Positions 14,166 through 14,453 of a DNA stretch of 14,453 nt are shown one piece after another. The stretch is from Moraxellaceae bacterium. GTDB lineage: Bacteria > Pseudomonadota > Gammaproteobacteria > Pseudomonadales > Moraxellaceae. The notes under the pieces are model-generated. The model searched no databases, was not told the origin of the DNA, and was given only the letters and a program-made list of their open reading frames with translations. The translations under genes were made by a program, and so were the position numbers. The DNA lies in assembly GCA_030684415.1 (NCBI GenBank), contig JAUXNL010000040.1, forward strand, positions 1 through 14,453, given 5' to 3'. Within the stretch, counting starts at the first letter, position 1; each line of letters starts with the position of its first letter.

Positions 14166-14453
14166 TTACTTGCGATCCTGAATCGGAACGAACTTCACGT
14201 CTTCCGGGCCGACATAGTTGGCGCTTGGACGGATGATCTTGCCGTCAATACGCTGCTCGATGACATGGGCCGACCAGCCAGAAGTACGTGCGATCACGAA
14301 CAGCGGCGTGAACATGGCCGTGGGCACGCCCATCATGTGGTAGCTCACCGCACTGAACCAGTCGAGGTTGGGGAACATCTGTTTGACCTCCCACATCACG
14401 GTTTCCAGCCGCTCGGCGATGTCGAACATCTTGGGCGAACCGGCCTCTTGCGA
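14166..14453 (-). CDS. prpC: 2-methylcitrate synthase, C-terminal part (5' truncated by window edge)
   Basis: The last 95 residues of a citrate-synthase-fold protein; the frame is open to the window edge and ends in TAA at 14168-14166. The visible part reads SQEAGSPKMFDIAERLE and then MFPNLDWFSAVSYHMMGVP and FTPLFVIARTSGWSAHVIEQR, the conserved small-domain end of methylcitrate synthases, with the terminal DGKIIRPSANYVGPEDVKFVPI typical of PrpC. The enzyme condenses propionyl-CoA with oxaloacetate to 2-methylcitrate, the substrate of AcnD. Housekeeping citrate synthase (GltA) shares the fold, but the next genes acnD and prpF make PrpC the clear choice. The catalytic residues lie in the missing N-terminal and middle parts. 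The rest of the operon, usually prpR and prpB, would be expected further right. Confidence 0.93.
   Translation of the reverse strand, partial: SQEAGSPKMFDIAERLETVMWEVKQMFPNLDWFSAVSYHMMGVPTAMFTPLFVIARTSGWSAHVIEQRIDGKIIRPSANYVGPEDVKFVPIQDRK

Noticed and set aside
1..14453. CRISPR arrays, tRNA or rRNA genes, insertion sequences, attachment sites, restriction or toxin genes
   Set aside because: No spaced direct repeats, cloverleaf sequences, transposase or integrase motifs, or defence-type domains were seen on either strand.

Overview
The window looks like a chromosomal segment from a Gram-negative gammaproteobacterium. The evidence is a PEP synthase/PpsR pair of gammaproteobacterial type, the AcnD/PrpF version of the 2-methylcitrate cycle, and a cluster of Sec-exported proteins resembling the DUF6160/FilA group known from Acinetobacter, Pseudomonas, Alcanivorax and Marinobacter relatives. 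The genus cannot be fixed from the sequence alone. No tRNA, rRNA, CRISPR array, transposase or integrase was seen.

Layout. (1) At 1-253 is the C-terminal end of a lytic transglycosylase (+), facing a small Rieske [2Fe-2S] ferredoxin gene (342-650, -). (2) ppsA (757-3129, -) and ppsR (3538-4356, +) are divergent across a 408-bp gap. PpsA makes phosphoenolpyruvate from pyruvate, and PpsR is the kinase/phosphorylase that switches it off and on. ppsA has its own strong terminator at 711-738. (3) On the minus strand, 9740-4517 holds four tightly packed genes of unknown function. All encode proteins with signal peptides and share a short motif just after the cleavage site. Two of them end in the same Cys-x-Gly-x4-Cys tail. 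A minus-strand terminator at 4371-4397 closes the unit. This is the least described and most interesting part of the window. (4) The right third is the end of a propionate (2-methylcitrate cycle) operon on the minus strand: prpC (partial, runs off the edge), acnD, prpF, then a near-perfect palindromic terminator at 10019-10048.

How the parts relate. The prp genes turn propionyl-CoA plus oxaloacetate into pyruvate and succinate, and PpsA lifts pyruvate to PEP for gluconeogenesis, so the two flanks suit growth on fatty acids or propionate. The secreted four-gene unit sits between these modules with its own terminator. Parts of it, especially the third gene, are more AT-rich than its neighbours. 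Its job cannot be read from the sequence; an envelope or surface role is inferred from the signal peptides and FilA-like features.
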